From: a virus
IMG/VR virus record: IMGVR_UViG_3300021602_000006
Span: 1 to 64,000 of that record
Reading direction: 5' to 3' (one strand)
DNA length: 64,000 nucleotides
Shown: in pieces, positions 13,372-20,844 of the stretch
How the letters are laid out: the number at the start of each line of letters is the position of its first letter
Numbering within the stretch: the first letter of the stretch is position 1
Translations under genes and position numbers: made by a program
The notes under the pieces: generated by a model
Told to the model about the DNA's origin: nothing
The model's input: only the letters and a program-made list of their open reading frames with translations
Database searches by the model: none

Positions 13372-13680
13372 ATGATGGCAATAGATCGCAACCGCAAGAT
13401 GATTAGTACTGAAAAAGAGAGTGCTGATCTCGATACATCTTTGGCCTCCGCACTAAACCGAATTCAGTATCTGATCGAAAAGTATGGGCCCGATGCTACG
13501 TTGCAGAACGAATGCGATATGTACGACGAGAGCGAATATCGTTCTTTACGGGTTTATGTTAAAGAACCCGAAAGCGATGCACAAATGAAAAGTCGTATCA
13601 TATACGAAGAGAAATATGCAATTGCTTGTGAAGCGAATGATCGCCTTCAATATGAACGCTTGCAAAAGAAATTTGGTTGA
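13372..13680 (+). CDS. hypothetical protein
   Basis: 102 aa, acidic, with LASALNRIQYLIEKYGPDATLQNECD and a helical C-terminus (IACEANDRLQYERLQKKFG). Two ATGs in tandem at 13372 and 13375; the first is five bases from GGAG. Function unknown. Confidence 0.75.
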   Translation: MMAIDRNRKMISTEKESADLDTSLASALNRIQYLIEKYGPDATLQNECDMYDESEYRSLRVYVKEPESDAQMKSRIIYEEKYAIACEANDRLQYERLQKKFG

Positions 13681-13705
13681 CTGGTAGCCCTTTTTGCGCT
13701 ATAAT
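13677..13705 (+). promoter_or_regulatory. early promoter
   Basis: TTGACT-17-TATAAT, beginning at the upstream stop codon. Leader ACACTCATCGCAACACAGCAGGAG. Confidence 0.9.
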
Positions 13706-13735
13706 ACACTCATCGCAACACAGCAGGAGCAGAAA

Positions 13736-14200
13736 TTGGTTACTAAAGAGTCTATCATCAACCTTCTCCAGACGAATGACCAAGCGGTTGCTCGTGCCCT
13801 TGTAGTGCTTACAGCACGTCAAACAGCCGATGAGCAGGTAAGCGAGCAGACCAAATACTTAAACGGGCAAGGCTATCGTCCGTGTCATGCGCGTATGGGT
13901 GCATCAATGTCCAAGTTCTTTGAACGGAACAAATTTCTTACACCGAAACAAGTGGCCTACTGGCGCATGAAAGACAAGTCCGGAGCAATGCGTATCGGTA
14001 TCTATGCAGGTCAGCTGTTGGAAGTTGCACAAGAAAAGACTGCACAGAAGAATAAGGTAGAGACAGACGAACGGGCTCGCTTGGAATATAATCTGGGTAT
14101 GGTTATCGATAGCGATGATCCTGCTATTGTAGCACCTGCCAAAGATGCGCTGGATGACTTTATTGCAAAGCTTCAGGCAAAAAAATCAAATAAATCTTGA
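13736..14200 (+). CDS. conserved phage protein, TTG start
   Basis: 154 aa from TTG at 13736, six bases after GGAG. ALVVLTARQTADEQ, GYRPCHARMGASMSKFFERNKFLTPKQVAYWR and RIGIYAGQLLEVA are recurring blocks in phage proteins of unknown role, from memory. No in-frame ATG exists near the ribosome site, so the TTG start is well supported. Confidence 0.75.
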   Translation: MVTKESIINLLQTNDQAVARALVVLTARQTADEQVSEQTKYLNGQGYRPCHARMGASMSKFFERNKFLTPKQVAYWRMKDKSGAMRIGIYAGQLLEVAQEKTAQKNKVETDERARLEYNLGMVIDSDDPAIVAPAKDALDDFIAKLQAKKSNKS

Positions 14201-14225
14201 CCAGACCCAACCTCTACGCTATAAT
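14197..14225 (+). promoter_or_regulatory. early promoter
   Basis: TTGACC-17-TATAAT; leader AAACACATAGCAACAAAGGAACACAAG. Confidence 0.9.
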
Positions 14226-14252
14226 AAACACATAGCAACAAAGGAACACAAG

Positions 14253-14585
14253 ATGTCGTTCATCAAAGTAGATACACGCAAATCACGTGCCTATACCTGC
14301 GCCGTATTGGAACTGGTAGATCAGGGTGCGTTGGATCAGAAGGATTTGATAAATGATCTGCTCAGCTGGATGGATGAAGCCGATGTTAAACAATTCTGCA
14401 ACCGACATCTGAGCGAACTGTTCGAAGAGGACGAGGAAGAGTCCGACAAGAATGACGACGACGAAGAATGGGACGCAATGGAACCATGTCTTGAAGATTA
14501 CGAAACAGAGCCTCTGCTTGTAGACGAACCTGAAGAATGGGGCACAATTCATATCCGTGAATGCTCGACGGGAGGAAAGAAATGA
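14253..14585 (+). CDS. very acidic protein
   Basis: 110 aa. A short N-domain (ALDQKDLINDLLSWMDEADVKQFCNRHLSELF) runs into an Asp/Glu tract (EEDEEESDKNDDDEEWDAM). Acidic early proteins of phages often act as DNA mimics or host-factor binders; here that is only a possibility. The stop overlaps the next ATG. Confidence 0.75.
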   Translation: MSFIKVDTRKSRAYTCAVLELVDQGALDQKDLINDLLSWMDEADVKQFCNRHLSELFEEDEEESDKNDDDEEWDAMEPCLEDYETEPLLVDEPEEWGTIHIRECSTGGKK

Positions 14586-14800
14586 AGTACTTACTGATTG
14601 AACTCTACACCGGCAAGAGCCGCTACATCAACACATCCTCACTCAAGGAGTGGGTAGGCAGGAAGAAGGGCAAGGTTGGCCCCGATGGTGTGCGTGTTTG
14701 GTTGGTGGACGATCACATCATCGTGCAGTGCCCCAAGTCGTACGATGAAGACGAGACATTCACTGAAGACGAAATCGACGACGCACACGGCTGGCGATAA
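14582..14800 (+). CDS. hypothetical protein
   Basis: 72 aa. Basic first half (SLKEWVGRKKGKVGPDGVRVWLVDD) and acidic tail (DEDETFTEDEIDD). Translationally coupled to the acidic protein. Not recognised. Confidence 0.7.
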   Translation: MKYLLIELYTGKSRYINTSSLKEWVGRKKGKVGPDGVRVWLVDDHIIVQCPKSYDEDETFTEDEIDDAHGWR

Positions 14801-14832
14801 ATTAGTATTATACCACAAACAAAGGAATCAAT

Positions 14833-15006
14833 ATGGCAGGCAAAGCGACATCCGTTCATTTAACAGTTACCCCAAAAGGTAAACTTGGTAGCGTATTCTA
14901 TAAGGTGTTCTTTACTGCAAAAGAATACAACGAATACGTGAAGTCTGAAGCGTTTATTGAGAAGTATCCATCTACGCTGTTCGACACCTTCAAAGAGGTG
15001 TATTGA
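14833..15006 (+). CDS. small basic protein
   Basis: 57 aa, MAGKATSVHLTVTPKGKLGSVFYKVFFTAKEYNEYV... with AAAGGAA seven bases upstream. A TATTATAC box at about 14806 could be a weak promoter. The stop and next ATG share a base. Confidence 0.7.
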   Translation: MAGKATSVHLTVTPKGKLGSVFYKVFFTAKEYNEYVKSEAFIEKYPSTLFDTFKEVY

Positions 15007-15287
15007 TGCAAGATATGAAGAAGCTCGACAAGTTCTTAACGGTAGACGAAGCTCGCAGCCTGGCAGCGGTTGCGCGTGGGCTTCTTGGTGCATACAAGCG
15101 AGAACAGACTAAGGTTATATTGCTTTCAGTCAAAGAGGCTGCTGAGAAGGGACAGACTTCTGTCACCATTTATTCCAAAGACTGCACCGATCAGGTTATC
15201 ATCGATCGTCTCACAGGGTTAGGATATGCCTTATCAGTCTTTTCAGATCAGCGTGATGGTGATAGCTTAACTATTAATTGGGATTGA
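15006..15287 (+). CDS. conserved small phage protein (GLGYxL...GDSLTINW)
   Basis: 93 aa. LTVDEARSLAAVARGL then SVTIYSKDCTDQVIIDRLTGLGYALSVFSDQRDGDSLTINWD. The C-terminal alpha/beta pattern ending GDxLxIxW recurs in several unnamed phage proteins. ATG at 15006 preferred to TTG at 15003. Confidence 0.7.
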   Translation: MQDMKKLDKFLTVDEARSLAAVARGLLGAYKREQTKVILLSVKEAAEKGQTSVTIYSKDCTDQVIIDRLTGLGYALSVFSDQRDGDSLTINWD

Positions 15288-15311
15288 CAACTCTCAAAAA
15301 GGTGCTATAAT
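15284..15311 (+). promoter_or_regulatory. early promoter
   Basis: TTGACA-16-TATAAT with extended -10 TGC; leader AAACACATAGCAACAAGGAG. Confidence 0.88.
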
Positions 15312-15337
15312 AAACACATAGCAACAAGGAGTAGATC

Positions 15338-15484
15338 ATGCTTGGTTGGGACGTTTATTTGTATTTCAAGTGGATTGACAAAGTGTTCTTCAATGATGCT
15401 GTCACAGCAGAACAAGTGCGGACTTCACTGATCAATCACGACGGGTATGATCCGCGTATCATCGTCAAGGCTGAAAACGAATAA
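15338..15484 (+). CDS. small conserved phage protein (HDGYDPRI)
   Basis: 48 aa: MLGWDVYLYFKWIDKVFF..AEQVRTSLINHDGYDPRIIV. A beta-strand start and 'SL-x-x-HDGYDPxI' end are shared, from memory, with many phage microproteins. Own promoter and AAGGAG. Role unknown. Confidence 0.8.
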   Translation: MLGWDVYLYFKWIDKVFFNDAVTAEQVRTSLINHDGYDPRIIVKAENE

Positions 15485-15521
15485 GGCATATATTGAACCC
15501 GGTATTCAGGAGGAGAAGTAA

Positions 15522-15764
15522 ATGGACGAAGTATGGACAGCACAAGTTGAAGCCAATGCGAAAGCCCTGCAAGTAAAGATGGCGAAAAAGATAGCTGACC
15601 GTCCTTCCGCTAACTGGCAAAACATAGGCGACGTTGATTGGGAAGACATGGACTTCTACGTTGAACAATGTAAGACACGCCCAAGCAAAGATAACTTTGA
15701 AACGGCAATGAAGGTATTGGAATCATTGAAAATTCAAGTGATTGATCGTAAATCTAAGGCTTGA
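15522..15764 (+). CDS. hypothetical protein
   Basis: 80 aa, helical N-terminus (WTAQVEANAKALQVKMAKKIAD) and DWEDMDFYVEQCKTRPS. A strong AGGAGGAG lies upstream. It shares a transcript with 15338-15484. Confidence 0.75.
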   Translation: MDEVWTAQVEANAKALQVKMAKKIADRPSANWQNIGDVDWEDMDFYVEQCKTRPSKDNFETAMKVLESLKIQVIDRKSKA

Positions 15765-15789
15765 CTATGTTCTGATCTGAGTATATAAT
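15761..15789 (+). promoter_or_regulatory. early promoter
   Basis: TTGACT-17-TATAAT; atypical leader ATACACATACAAACAAACAATAGGTCA. Confidence 0.85.
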
Positions 15790-15816
15790 ATACACATACA
15801 AACAAACAATAGGTCA

Positions 15817-15981
15817 ATGATGCGTACATACAAAGCATTCTACAAAGGTAAAACGGTTACGGTTATCGCCGAAACCAGTTATGCAGCACAACAAGAAGCA
15901 GCGAAGTTTTTCAAGGCCAAGAAGTCCTACGAAGTAACTGTTCTCCTTGCCGATGTTCCAGTTGATTGTGCTTCACTTTAG
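15817..15981 (+). CDS. small conserved phage protein (KAKKSYEVTV)
   Basis: 54 aa. RTYKAFYKGKTVTVIAETSYAAQQEAAKFFKAKKSYEVTVLLAD matches a widespread phage microprotein by memory. Tandem ATGs at 15817 and 15820; AGG four bases upstream. Confidence 0.8.
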   Translation: MMRTYKAFYKGKTVTVIAETSYAAQQEAAKFFKAKKSYEVTVLLADVPVDCASL

Positions 15982-15989
15982 GAGTTATT

Positions 15990-16184
15990 ATGATCGATAT
16001 GGGACAAGCAGATTCTTCACTAAGACGTAATCCTGCCACATATACAATTCGTCCTTGCTGGACGGCCTGTCTTAAGAGAGCAGCAAAAGAAATGGGATTC
16101 GATCATTACATGAATGTTCCTATGGACTTAGATGAGGAACTACGCAACAAAGCATATGAAATTGCCGGCATTGTTATCTGTTAG
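15990..16184 (+). CDS. hypothetical protein
   Basis: 64 aa, with CWTACLKRAAKEMGFDHYMNVPMDLDEELRNKAYEIAG. GGAG six bases upstream of 15990. Not recognised. Confidence 0.7.
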   Translation: MIDMGQADSSLRRNPATYTIRPCWTACLKRAAKEMGFDHYMNVPMDLDEELRNKAYEIAGIVIC

Positions 16185-16187
16185 TAG

Positions 16188-16216
16188 TTGACATCATCCA
16201 ACATCTACTATATAAT
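16188..16216 (+). promoter_or_regulatory. early promoter
   Basis: TTGACA-17-TATAAT; leader ACACTCATCGCAGCAAACAAAGACAG. Confidence 0.88.
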
Positions 16217-16246
16217 ACACTCATCGCAGCAAACAAAGACAGTTAA

Positions 16247-16504
16247 ATGAAAACTAATACTCTTACTCCATTACTTGGTTGGGTGTACGAAGAAGTACCT
16301 ATCTACCAACTGTATGTAGGTGACAAGGTACAATTTACCTGCAACGGTCGCGGTCGTGGCGGTCATTATCAAGTAACGGCAGTCGTCACAAAGATAAATC
16401 GCAAGACCTTCCAAGCAACCGAAGCTGATAAAAGCTACAGCCCAGGAACACTGTGGCGTCTTAAACTTGACAGCGAAATTTACATTCTGAAGGGTGTAGA
16501 ATGA
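16247..16504 (+). CDS. hypothetical beta-rich protein
   Basis: 85 aa. VYQL-like start PIYQLYVGDKVQFTCNGRGRGGHYQVTAVVTKINRKTF reads as a small beta barrel (SH3/KOW-like). No name. ATGA overlap with the next gene. Confidence 0.7.
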   Translation: MKTNTLTPLLGWVYEEVPIYQLYVGDKVQFTCNGRGRGGHYQVTAVVTKINRKTFQATEADKSYSPGTLWRLKLDSEIYILKGVE

Positions 16505-16698
16505 AACTTTCTTCGTTTATTGATTATCTTCGAGAGTTGCCAAATCAGAACGCACAGGTAGAAATTCTCTCTTATGACCCTGCCTCTCCTACGCCAGTAA
16601 CTTTGCAGCATGTCAACCCAATCAATATCGAACTCTATATCGATTATGATTCATCCGATAAAGATGTACTCCGTATCGGATATTTTGAATGTATCTGA
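16501..16698 (+). CDS. hypothetical protein
   Basis: 65 aa, MKLSSFIDYLRELPNQNAQVEI..., ending DVLRIGYFECI. Coupled upstream by ATGA and followed directly by a GTG start. Confidence 0.7.
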   Translation: MKLSSFIDYLRELPNQNAQVEILSYDPASPTPVTLQHVNPINIELYIDYDSSDKDVLRIGYFECI

Positions 16699-16890
16699 GT
16701 GAGCCTATTTGATGTTATAAGATATCCAATAAGCAATCCAGCTACTCTGGAAGAACTTCACGCGATCTCCAATCCATTAAAGGTAGAGATACTCAGGGCA
16801 ATACAAGCATCTGGTGTTCAAATCTTTAGCGAAGAAGGAACTGAGCTAATTAGATGGATGATACTTAGGCACGAAGATGACGATATTTGA
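16699..16890 (+). CDS. MTIFDT-family small protein (copy 2, GTG start)
   Basis: 63 aa from GTG at 16699, directly after the previous stop. SLFDVIRYPISNPATLEELHAISNPLKVEIL matches the N-terminus of the neighbours at 16877 and 17133 and of 2429. Shorter than the others, lacking the Trp after the IP-like motif. Confidence 0.65.
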   Translation: MSLFDVIRYPISNPATLEELHAISNPLKVEILRAIQASGVQIFSEEGTELIRWMILRHEDDDI

Positions 16891-17149
16891 CACAATACGT
16901 TATCCAGTAAGCGATAAGCCTACTGTAGAGGAACTCCAACGAATACCTAAACCCATAATACAGATGTGGCGTGATAATACTATGTGGAGAGAGCATGGAA
17001 CAGTTTCGCCCGCCGGCATGTCAGCATGGTACTGGAGACCTCGTACACAAGAGCATGTCAGGACAGAAGATGCTATAGCAGCGGATAAAGCCGAAGTAGC
17101 CTTTCTAAGAAGACTTATTGCTAAGTGGGACGATGATGACCATCTTTGA
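16877..17149 (+). CDS. MTIFDT-family small protein (copy 3)
   Basis: 90 aa. MTIFDTIRYPVSDKPTVEELQRIPKPIIQMW is the best-preserved family N-terminus. The C-terminal part ends FLRRLIAKWDDDDHL. Overlaps the previous gene by 14 bases. Confidence 0.75.
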   Translation: MTIFDTIRYPVSDKPTVEELQRIPKPIIQMWRDNTMWREHGTVSPAGMSAWYWRPRTQEHVRTEDAIAADKAEVAFLRRLIAKWDDDDHL

Positions 17150-17426
17150 TGTTATCAAGTGTCGCATAGACGAAGACTTTCTAATAGAAGACCTAAGGCG
17201 AATACCTCAGCAAATACTATGTGATTGGTGTAGAGAAGAATTAGGTACAGATTCAATGCTGTCTGCTCCAACATGGATACACGAGCATATGAAGTTGACT
17301 GCTCACTATTATAATGGTGGAATGTTTCAAGCACACTATAGAAGAAGATACTTAGACTCATTAAGAAAGAGAATAAGAGAGTATGAAGAACCGTTGAAAC
17401 AAATGGACGAAGAAGGAATAGATTGA
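17133..17426 (+). CDS. MTIFDT-family small protein (copy 4)
   Basis: 97 aa from the first of two ATGs. TIFDVIKCRIDEDFLIEDLRRIPQQILCDWCREEL, later RRRYLDSLRKRIREYEEPL. Third of three tandem copies; the fourth is at 2429. Function unknown. Confidence 0.72.
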   Translation: MMTIFDVIKCRIDEDFLIEDLRRIPQQILCDWCREELGTDSMLSAPTWIHEHMKLTAHYYNGGMFQAHYRRRYLDSLRKRIREYEEPLKQMDEEGID

Positions 17427-18759
17427 CACTCAAGTAAGCATAAAAGCTGGGATAAGTCAGGGGTAGCAATAGAGAAAGATAGGGGAAGGTAGGGGACGTT
17501 AGAGCACTGTAAGGGCAGGTAAAAGTGGGCATAGAAGTGTATGCAAGGGCAGGTAGATGTGATGAAGTGCAATAAAGTGCAAAGATGTGCAATTTTATCA
17601 ACGTATATGGTTTGATTGAATTCGAGCTCGCCTCTCTCGGTAGATTTCAAGGTCAGATTTGGTCTTTAAGGTAGGAATTCTAGGTAGGAATCCTAGGCGA
17701 CATTTCTAGATAGGGTTTTGGGCGCAGATTCGCACGCGGATTTCGCATTCGCGCTCGATAGATGTGTGCGTGTATGCATTTCTACCTATCTCATTGGCTA
17801 TCATTGCTTAAGGTAGATACTCTATCTATCGCTATGCACACAAGGTTGCCATAATGCGATGTTGCCAGGTAGATACCCTATACACATACCTCTACCTATA
17901 CACATACGTCTATTTGAACACCTTCTGATACTCTATCGATACTCTATCTTACCATACAGCTACCGTAAACACTGTATCACCTGCACCATCATGAAGGCAT
18001 AGCAACTGGCATCAGGTAGATACTCTATCGATACTCTACTACACTGTGATGCTCTATATGATAAATAACATTGTAGTAAATTAGATAGATACTCTATTCT
18101 TAAAGTCGCTTACGAGCATTGGCCAGCAGTTAGAAGTTCTATCACATATCTATTACATTTCGCAAACGGGTATAACAGCGAATAATAAATGATAAACCAG
18201 TAGGTATTGAGTCCTATAGTTAGTTGCGGATATCGAATAATGCAGAATAGTCGATATTGATTTACACATTATGCCTGCACGCGCCTACTGCTTCGGCATG
18301 CGATGGACATAGTTAATTTAAAGGGCATCAAGGCCCTATCGCCATTTGTGAAATCCTATCTATACTATGCCTACAGTTTATACTATGTCCGCAGAGAATT
18401 TCTATCTATCTGATACTCTATAGATACTCTTTGATAGGGTATCATTATGAAATCCTTTTCAATATAGAAACTCGAATGCCGAAACTCTATCGAAAGGTGA
18501 AATGGGTATCGAGGGTTTCGAATTTCGATAGAAAGGGTTTCGATAGGGTTAGTTGGTGCTTACTTACCGAAGAGTTTCAGTCTCGGTAGCAGGTTGACCC
18601 AGTAAGCTTAAAGTTACCGAGGCTGCGGCCCAGTGTTAATACCTCGCTAACTGTTTTTCCCAGTGCTCGTAGATGTTACCGAGGCCTGCAAATGTCTCGG
18701 TAGACCAGAGCTCATTGCCTGCAGATTGTATAGCGAGGTATGCCTGCATCTCTACCTTG
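17427..18759 (+). other. 1.3-kb non-coding tract, candidate replication origin
   Basis: No gene is supported. It holds a G-rich start (AGGGGTAGC..GATAGGGGAAGG), the dispersed CAAGGTCAGATTTGG sequence (17,649), about ten GATACTCTATC-type 11-mers (17,816-18,443), several GTTTCGA strings (18,500-18,560), and CTCGGTA/ACCGAGG/AGCGAGG motifs (18,570-18,735). Iteron-like repeats in long AT-rich non-coding DNA suggest an origin or partition-like site. Transcription enters again at 18,760. Confidence 0.6.
17816..18443 (+). repeat. iteron-like 11-mers GATACTCTATC
   Basis: Direct copies or near copies start at 17816, 17872 (CCC variant), 17927, 17938, 18019, 18030, 18048 (variant), 18088, 18412 and 18423; an inverted GATAGGGTATC ends at 18443. 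Two pairs (17927/17938 and 18019/18030, also 18412/18423) are spaced exactly 11 bp, one helical turn. Confidence 0.85.
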
Positions 18760-18788
18760 TTGACATTTGCCTAATACTACCTTACAAT
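18760..18788 (+). promoter_or_regulatory. promoter giving a leaderless mRNA
   Basis: TTGACA-17-TACAAT; the ATG begins six bases after the -10. Confidence 0.78.
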
Positions 18789-18794
18789 AGGAGC

Positions 18795-19205
18795 ATGAAG
18801 AACACACTTGTCACGGCCACGACGATAGCATATACAGTGCGTGACTGGGTTGAAAAGGAAGCATTCCGTAAGAACTATCACCCGGATAACCTATTAGGGT
18901 GGTGTGCAATTGCTTCTGCTGAACTACATAAGCGGCTGAAGAAGGAAGGCATTAAGGCCGATATATGTGTAAGTACGGAGCATTATATGGGGTCACACTG
19001 CTATATCGTAATAGAAGACCATGTTTTAGATGTAACTGCAACACAATTCGATACCTTTAGGAATACGAAAGTAGTTATTATGCACTCTAAGGAAGCAGAA
19101 GTGCATGAAATGTATAGGGCGGAGAAGGTGTTTGGTACAAGCAAGGAGCTTCGGGTGTACCAAAATAAACAGCGTTGGCCATCAAAACAAATTGCATACG
19201 CTTAG
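18795..19205 (+). CDS. transglutaminase-like fold protein
   Basis: 136 aa. Cys37 in LLGWCAIASAELHKRL, His68 in GSHCYIVI and Asp79 in DHVLDVTATQF give the Cys-His-Asp order of the transglutaminase-like superfamily. 'HVLDVTATQF' is typical for that family's Asp region. Substrate unknown; possibly a host-directed peptidase or deamidase. It starts six bases past the -10, so the AGGAG before the ATG would be mostly untranscribed. Confidence 0.7.
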   Translation: MKNTLVTATTIAYTVRDWVEKEAFRKNYHPDNLLGWCAIASAELHKRLKKEGIKADICVSTEHYMGSHCYIVIEDHVLDVTATQFDTFRNTKVVIMHSKEAEVHEMYRAEKVFGTSKELRVYQNKQRWPSKQIAYA

Positions 19206-19213
19206 ATCTATGC

Positions 19214-19339
19214 TATAATAAGGCATAGAGGATATAAGACCGCACTGACGTCTTACAAGCGGCTCAGCGGTAACTGGGCGAAGGAAGTATTACCGTACAT
19301 CTAGATTAGTGCTGTCCTATATACTCTACGAGGATTTAC
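19214..19339 (+). promoter_or_regulatory. promoter and pseudoknotted leader
   Basis: Extended -10 TGCTATAAT (19211-19219). The leader closes with TAGAG-G-ATATA (19226-19236) against TATAT-A-CTCTA (19318-19328). Inside is an H-type pseudoknot: GCTCAG 19262-19267 with CTGGGC 19274-19279, whose loop CGGTAA (19268-19273) pairs with TTACCG (19290-19295) across a purine-rich linker GAAGGAAGTA. A TAAGAC/GTCTTA stem is also possible. It resembles a regulatory leader or riboswitch. Confidence 0.65.
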
Positions 19340-19492
19340 ATGCAAGTACACTGTCCCGAATGTGGTGAAGATCATGATCCAAAGGATGTCACGTTCGTTA
19401 ACATCGAAGAGGATATTAATGGGCGGGACTTGCTGACATTTGTTTGCCCAGTTACCGGAAAAGAAACGAAAGCTTTGGTAACAGGCCGTTGA
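19340..19492 (+). CDS. small zinc-ribbon protein
   Basis: 50 aa. HCPECGEDHDPKDVTFVNIEEDINGRDLLTFVCPVTGKET: CPxC...CPxT, three cysteines and possible His ligand. GAGG 7 bases before the ATG. The only gene behind the pseudoknotted leader before the next promoter. Confidence 0.75.
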   Translation: MQVHCPECGEDHDPKDVTFVNIEEDINGRDLLTFVCPVTGKETKALVTGR

Positions 19493-19517
19493 CAGGGTGG
19501 CTTCTATCTAGTATAAT
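19489..19517 (+). promoter_or_regulatory. early promoter
   Basis: TTGACA-17-TATAAT; the -35 overlaps the stop codon of the zinc-ribbon gene. Confidence 0.9.
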
Positions 19518-19545
19518 ACATACTCAACAACACACAGGAGTCTAT

Positions 19546-19749
19546 ATGACACTCGCAGCAGCAGGTTACAAGACAAAGAAGGACCTTAAGGCATCCGTCG
19601 GCAAGCCGCTTGGCTTCAACGAAACCAGCATGTTCGGCCCGGAGTACAAGGCAGACGGCAAGTTCGCAGTGGTAGGGCCTAGTGCGTACGAACGCAAGTG
19701 GTTCGCCGAAGTGACAATGAAAGAAGGCAAGATTGCCAAGGTGAGCTAA
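19546..19749 (+). CDS. small conserved phage protein (GPxxYxRKWFAxVTM)
   Basis: 67 aa. KASVGKPLGFNETSMFGPEYKADGKFAVVGPSAYERKWFAEVTM is a pattern I recall from many phage microproteins. Beta-rich; function unknown. Confidence 0.8.
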   Translation: MTLAAAGYKTKKDLKASVGKPLGFNETSMFGPEYKADGKFAVVGPSAYERKWFAEVTMKEGKIAKVS

Positions 19750-19750
19750 C

Positions 19751-20074
19751 ATGACAGTCACTAACAAGCAAATTGCACATGTTTTCGGGGCGTCGCTGAA
19801 TCATATCAAGTTGGTACGTGACCCATGGGCCGATGGTGTGAAGTTCATCTGCTGGGCAATCGAAGACTCGTTTGCAGGCACACAGGCTGCACGTGACGCG
19901 GCAAAGCGGGTTATCGGCCAGCGAATCTATCCGTACATTTCGATGGACGATTGGCTGCAACAGCAATTCGGTGTACGAAAGTTCAACCGCGTGTACACTT
20001 TCGAGCGTATGCAGCAGCATCGCGTCGCCTGGTTGAAACAACTCATTGAAGAGTTTGAAACAAAGAAAGACTGA
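19751..20074 (+). CDS. WLKxLIKEYE-family protein (copy 2)
   Basis: 107 aa. FICWAIEDSF, ISMDDWLQQQFGV and RMQQHRVAWLKQLIEEFETKKD align with 3830-4165 and 20076-20420. Starts one base after the previous stop. Function unknown. Confidence 0.78.
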   Translation: MTVTNKQIAHVFGASLNHIKLVRDPWADGVKFICWAIEDSFAGTQAARDAAKRVIGQRIYPYISMDDWLQQQFGVRKFNRVYTFERMQQHRVAWLKQLIEEFETKKD

Positions 20075-20075
20075 C

Positions 20076-20420
20076 ATGCACAAAACCACACGCGCCCGCA
20101 TCCACAAGGCACTTGTCAATGCAGTGCCATATCTCGCGGGCCCCGGGGTAAGGCCCACGTGGCATAGCCCGATTGAATCATACATCTGCTTTGCCATCGA
20201 GTCCGGCAACCACAAACTCGACAATTTCGGCGACCGTAGGCCGACACAATCGGCTAGGATGGCAAGACGAATGATCGAAGAGCGTATTTTTCCTTACTAT
20301 TCGTTGGGCGGGTGGCTCGAACATCAAGCCGGCATCCGTGAGAGAGATCTGACAAACAACCGGATGCAAGCGTACCGGCATGCCTGGCTGAAACAACTCA
20401 TCAAAGAGTTTAGTAAGTAA
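20076..20420 (+). CDS. WLKxLIKEYE-family protein (copy 3)
   Basis: 114 aa. HKTTRARIHKALVNAVPYL (compare TSRARIAKAMRKAVERL in copy 1), YICFAIES and NRMQAYRHAWLKQLIKEFSK. Starts one base after the stop of copy 2; a tandem duplication. Confidence 0.78.
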   Translation: MHKTTRARIHKALVNAVPYLAGPGVRPTWHSPIESYICFAIESGNHKLDNFGDRRPTQSARMARRMIEERIFPYYSLGGWLEHQAGIRERDLTNNRMQAYRHAWLKQLIKEFSK

Positions 20421-20423
20421 TCG

Positions 20424-20452
20424 TTGACAGCGACTCCTTGGTGCGCTATAAT
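20424..20452 (+). promoter_or_regulatory. early promoter
   Basis: TTGACA-17-TATAAT; AGCG/CGCT dyad; leader ACATACATCGCAACAAGGAAC. Confidence 0.9.
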
Positions 20453-20478
20453 ACATACATCGCAACAAGGAACCTACC

Positions 20479-20787
20479 ATGCTTAATCCACTCGTTACAA
20501 TCATCAGCGGCGGCCAAGCTGTTCGTCACCCATACAGCGGCGGAGTGAAGAAGGCCACTGTTACAAAGAAGCATCGCCGGTTGATTTGGGAGTGTATGCT
20601 GGGAACAGTGTACGCATTGGATCCTTTGGATAAGGATATCAATCGCACAGAGAAGTATTTCGATTACGACTATACTGCTGCACACCTGCACGCAAAAGTC
20701 GCGCAATGCACTGACTTGCGGGTATGCAAGCCACGCGGCTACCGTAAGTTCTCCCTGTGGGGCATTCCACCTGCAATAGCAAAGTAA
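20479..20787 (+). CDS. hypothetical basic protein
   Basis: 102 aa, with GGVKKATVTKKHRRLIWECML and VCKPRGYRKFSLWGIPP. Not recognised. Monocistronic. Confidence 0.72.
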   Translation: MLNPLVTIISGGQAVRHPYSGGVKKATVTKKHRRLIWECMLGTVYALDPLDKDINRTEKYFDYDYTAAHLHAKVAQCTDLRVCKPRGYRKFSLWGIPPAIAK

Positions 20788-20790
20788 TCG

Positions 20791-20819
20791 TTGACATATG
20801 GTTCCATAGGCCATATAAT
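20791..20819 (+). promoter_or_regulatory. early promoter with spacer dyad
   Basis: TTGACA-17-TATAAT; ATATGG/CCATAT 6-bp dyad running into the -10. Confidence 0.9.
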
Positions 20820-20844
20820 ACATACATCGCAACAAGGAGTCTAT

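Noticed and set aside
19226-19330. preQ1 or other named riboswitch class
   Set aside because: The pseudoknot shape is right but the sequence does not match any consensus I know, and the gene behind it is not a metabolic gene.
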